Shown here one piece after another: positions 62,907 through 64,000 of a stretch of 64,000 nucleotides of DNA (position 1 is its first letter; every line of letters begins with the position of its first letter). The translations under genes were made by a program, and so were the position numbers. Source of the stretch: DAMBHY01 sp032068765 (GTDB taxonomy: Bacteria; Bacteroidota; Bacteroidia; Bacteroidales; Dysgonomonadaceae); NCBI GenBank assembly GCA_032068765.1, contig DAMBHY010000001.1:211284-275283 (forward strand), in the 5' to 3' direction. The notes under the pieces are model-generated. The model saw only the letters and a program-made list of their open reading frames with translations. It was not told where the DNA came from and did no database searches.

Positions 62907-63389
62907 ATGATAACGAATTTGAAAATTTTTATTTTTATTATTTTATCCTTCTTTTTAACATCTTCATCTATAACTGATTCTAAAAAAAAAGAACCAATCT
63001 ATATATTAATAGATAAAAGATCAGAAAAAATAGATTATAGAGAGGGTGACTGGTGTAGAAACGAGACTAAAGTAAAGGATATATTTTTTACTCTTAAAAC
63101 TTATGGGAGGGATAACATCATTAAAGTTACTTTTGGTTGTCTTGACCCAAAGATTGACTACTATGCTTTTGATATGGTAAAAGATGTAAATTTCAAAAGA
63201 CAAAATATGCCCATAAGTTTTTTAGATACAATTAAATATTATACCGAGGTTGATATATTAAATGCTGGTTTAGAATTTGAAAAAAAATTAGGAAAAAGTC
63301 AAATTTTCATTTTAGATAAAGGGACGATTAAAAATGATTCAATTATGATGTATGGAGCGACTTTTCGTTATACAGGTTTCGAAGAATAA
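62907..63389 (+). CDS. small exported protein of unknown function
   Basis: The 160-residue protein has a clear signal peptide ('NLKIFIFIILSFFLTSSSIT') and a soluble body of about 135 residues with alternating beta-like segments and two cysteines ('DWCRNETKVKD', 'TFGCLDPKIDYYAFDM'). I do not recognise it. It lies 65 bases after the orphan C-terminal fragment and 30 bases before the repeated lipoprotein unit, all on one strand. Its codon use is strongly AT-rich (Lys, Ile, Phe, Asp). An immunity role for a lost toxin is possible but unsupported by motif. Confidence 0.6.
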   Translation: MITNLKIFIFIILSFFLTSSSITDSKKKEPIYILIDKRSEKIDYREGDWCRNETKVKDIFFTLKTYGRDNIIKVTFGCLDPKIDYYAFDMVKDVNFKRQNMPISFLDTIKYYTEVDILNAGLEFEKKLGKSQIFILDKGTIKNDSIMMYGATFRYTGFEE

Positions 63390-63420
63390 CACATAGTAAT
63401 TTAATAAAACCCCGACACTC

Positions 63421-63560
63421 CTGCTGGCGCGCCTCTCTGAGGCGTGTCCTTACTGACAAAATTTTACAACTTGTGTATTATTTGATAAAAACAAAATCTA
63501 TTGCTCTATCCGGCAAATCACCGATTGAAAATCGTCCGGCAAGCGTAGGAATGCTTTATC
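63421..63560 (+). repeat. leader of repeated lipoprotein unit, copy 3
   Basis: It starts CTGCTGGCGCGCC with the hairpin at 63426-63448, followed by the leader shared with the copies at 48065 and 48651. The identity across leader and signal peptide shows that the whole 5' region duplicates as a unit. Confidence 0.75.
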
Positions 63561-63571
63561 ATTATTATTTT

Positions 63572-63961
63572 ATGCAGACTAAACATGCAAAATCTCCGAT
63601 GCTCCGCCTCCTGCAGGCGGGCATCCTTCTCTGCCTGATAGTGATGGCAGGGTGCAAAGCGGATGAAGAAATCAACAATCAGCTCTCTTCAAAAAATCGT
63701 TTTTTTGAATACAGCGGAAAGTTAAACATGACCAATCAAATCCTGTCTGTATTGCAAACAAAAAATGACACGTTACCTTTTGTTGATGATTTTGTTGATA
63801 AATATGGGTATCCCATGTGGGAGGAGGCGGTAGATGTGTATGAAGGAGGTAATGCAAAGCTCTTCGTACCAGTACATAAAAAAGGTGAAGAAGAGATTGA
63901 AAATATCTGGGTATTTCAAGTGAATCCACCAAGCCTCAATTATGGTTTTGTCTCGTCCTAA
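63572..63961 (+). CDS. lipoprotein of a repeated family, with in-frame stop near the window edge
   Basis: The 129-residue product starts at the ATG at 63572, conserved in the copy at 48651, and has a lipoprotein signal ending 'LIVMAGC'. The body has 'FFEYSGKLNMTNQILSVLQ', 'FVDKYGYPMWEEAVDV' and 'AKLFVPVHKKGEEEIENIWV', a pattern I associate with N-termini of large Bacteroidota surface lipoproteins. The TAA at 63959-63961 follows 'YGFVSS', but the same frame continues open to the window end with 'NSVTLKKERYERK', so the full gene may be longer and broken here by a nonsense change. Function is unknown. Confidence 0.6.
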   Translation: MQTKHAKSPMLRLLQAGILLCLIVMAGCKADEEINNQLSSKNRFFEYSGKLNMTNQILSVLQTKNDTLPFVDDFVDKYGYPMWEEAVDVYEGGNAKLFVPVHKKGEEEIENIWVFQVNPPSLNYGFVSS

Positions 63962-64000
63962 AATAGCGTTACACTAAAAAAAGAACGTTATGAAAGAAAG

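Noticed and set aside
1..64000. tRNA, rRNA or insertion-sequence genes
   Set aside because: No cloverleaf-like segments, rRNA sequences or transposase frames were recognised by reading. A dedicated RNA search was not possible.

Overview
The window is AT-rich DNA from a member of the Bacteroidota, most likely order Bacteroidales. The evidence is a SusC/SusD pair, GldH and a PSP1/RicT gene that overlap, DUF4290 and DUF5606 proteins that I know only from this phylum, and several promoters matching the Bacteroidetes -7 motif TAnnTTTG. meso-DAP dehydrogenase and a flavodiiron protein next to a large catalase suggest an anaerobe that meets oxygen. No rRNA, tRNA, integrase or intact transposase was seen, so this is mostly ordinary chromosome with accessory patches.

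Layout. 0-7 kb: Cys-tRNA deacylase, a stress pair (large catalase and ferritin-like DUF892), PBP1A, and a DUF2892-SRPBCC protein. 7-15 kb: a TonB receptor, a YitT membrane protein, an M20-peptidase remnant, pyrBI, a flavin reductase and a U32 protein. 15-16.5 kb is an accessory island: a REP-like palindrome cluster, a G8 tract in front of a promoter, a double-glycine bacteriocin-like leader whose core is split by an apparent +1 frameshift, a two-helix membrane peptide that could be its immunity protein, a strong hairpin and a degenerate 21-nt tandem repeat. 16.5-19.6 kb: NlpC/P60 hydrolase, lactonase-like propeller, DUF5606 and cdsA.

19.6-35.6 kb is a sialic-acid utilisation locus. A ROK regulator faces a nine-gene series: AGE-type epimerase (NanE), SusC/D-like NanO/NanU, an SGNH esterase, a decayed sialate O-acetylesterase, a GH20 hexosaminidase, NanM mutarotase, NanT and NanL. 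Convergent nagB follows. Sialic acid would cross the outer membrane by NanOU and the inner membrane by NanT, be cleaved by NanL to pyruvate and ManNAc, and be epimerised to GlcNAc; a kinase and NagA are not in the window. There is no sialidase, the O-acetylesterase is broken, and nanT is interrupted at a seven-C run, so the pathway is either phase-variable or decaying.

35.6-47 kb: flavodiiron protein, lgt, ddh, a three-gene glycogen cassette (debranching enzyme, GT4 synthase, GH57), then gldH, ricT and holB. 47-49 kb: an acyltransferase, then a 43-bp minisatellite of ten units between two broken copies of a lipoprotein gene whose third copy lies at the right edge. 49-62 kb is housekeeping: sdaA, nadD, a TPR protein, serB, DUF4922, cdd, a glucosaminidase, DUF4290, rimM, dxr, rseP and a hydroxyacyl-CoA dehydrogenase. 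62-64 kb is again accessory: repeat remnants, an orphan C-terminal fragment, a small exported protein and the lipoprotein copy, which has an in-frame stop.
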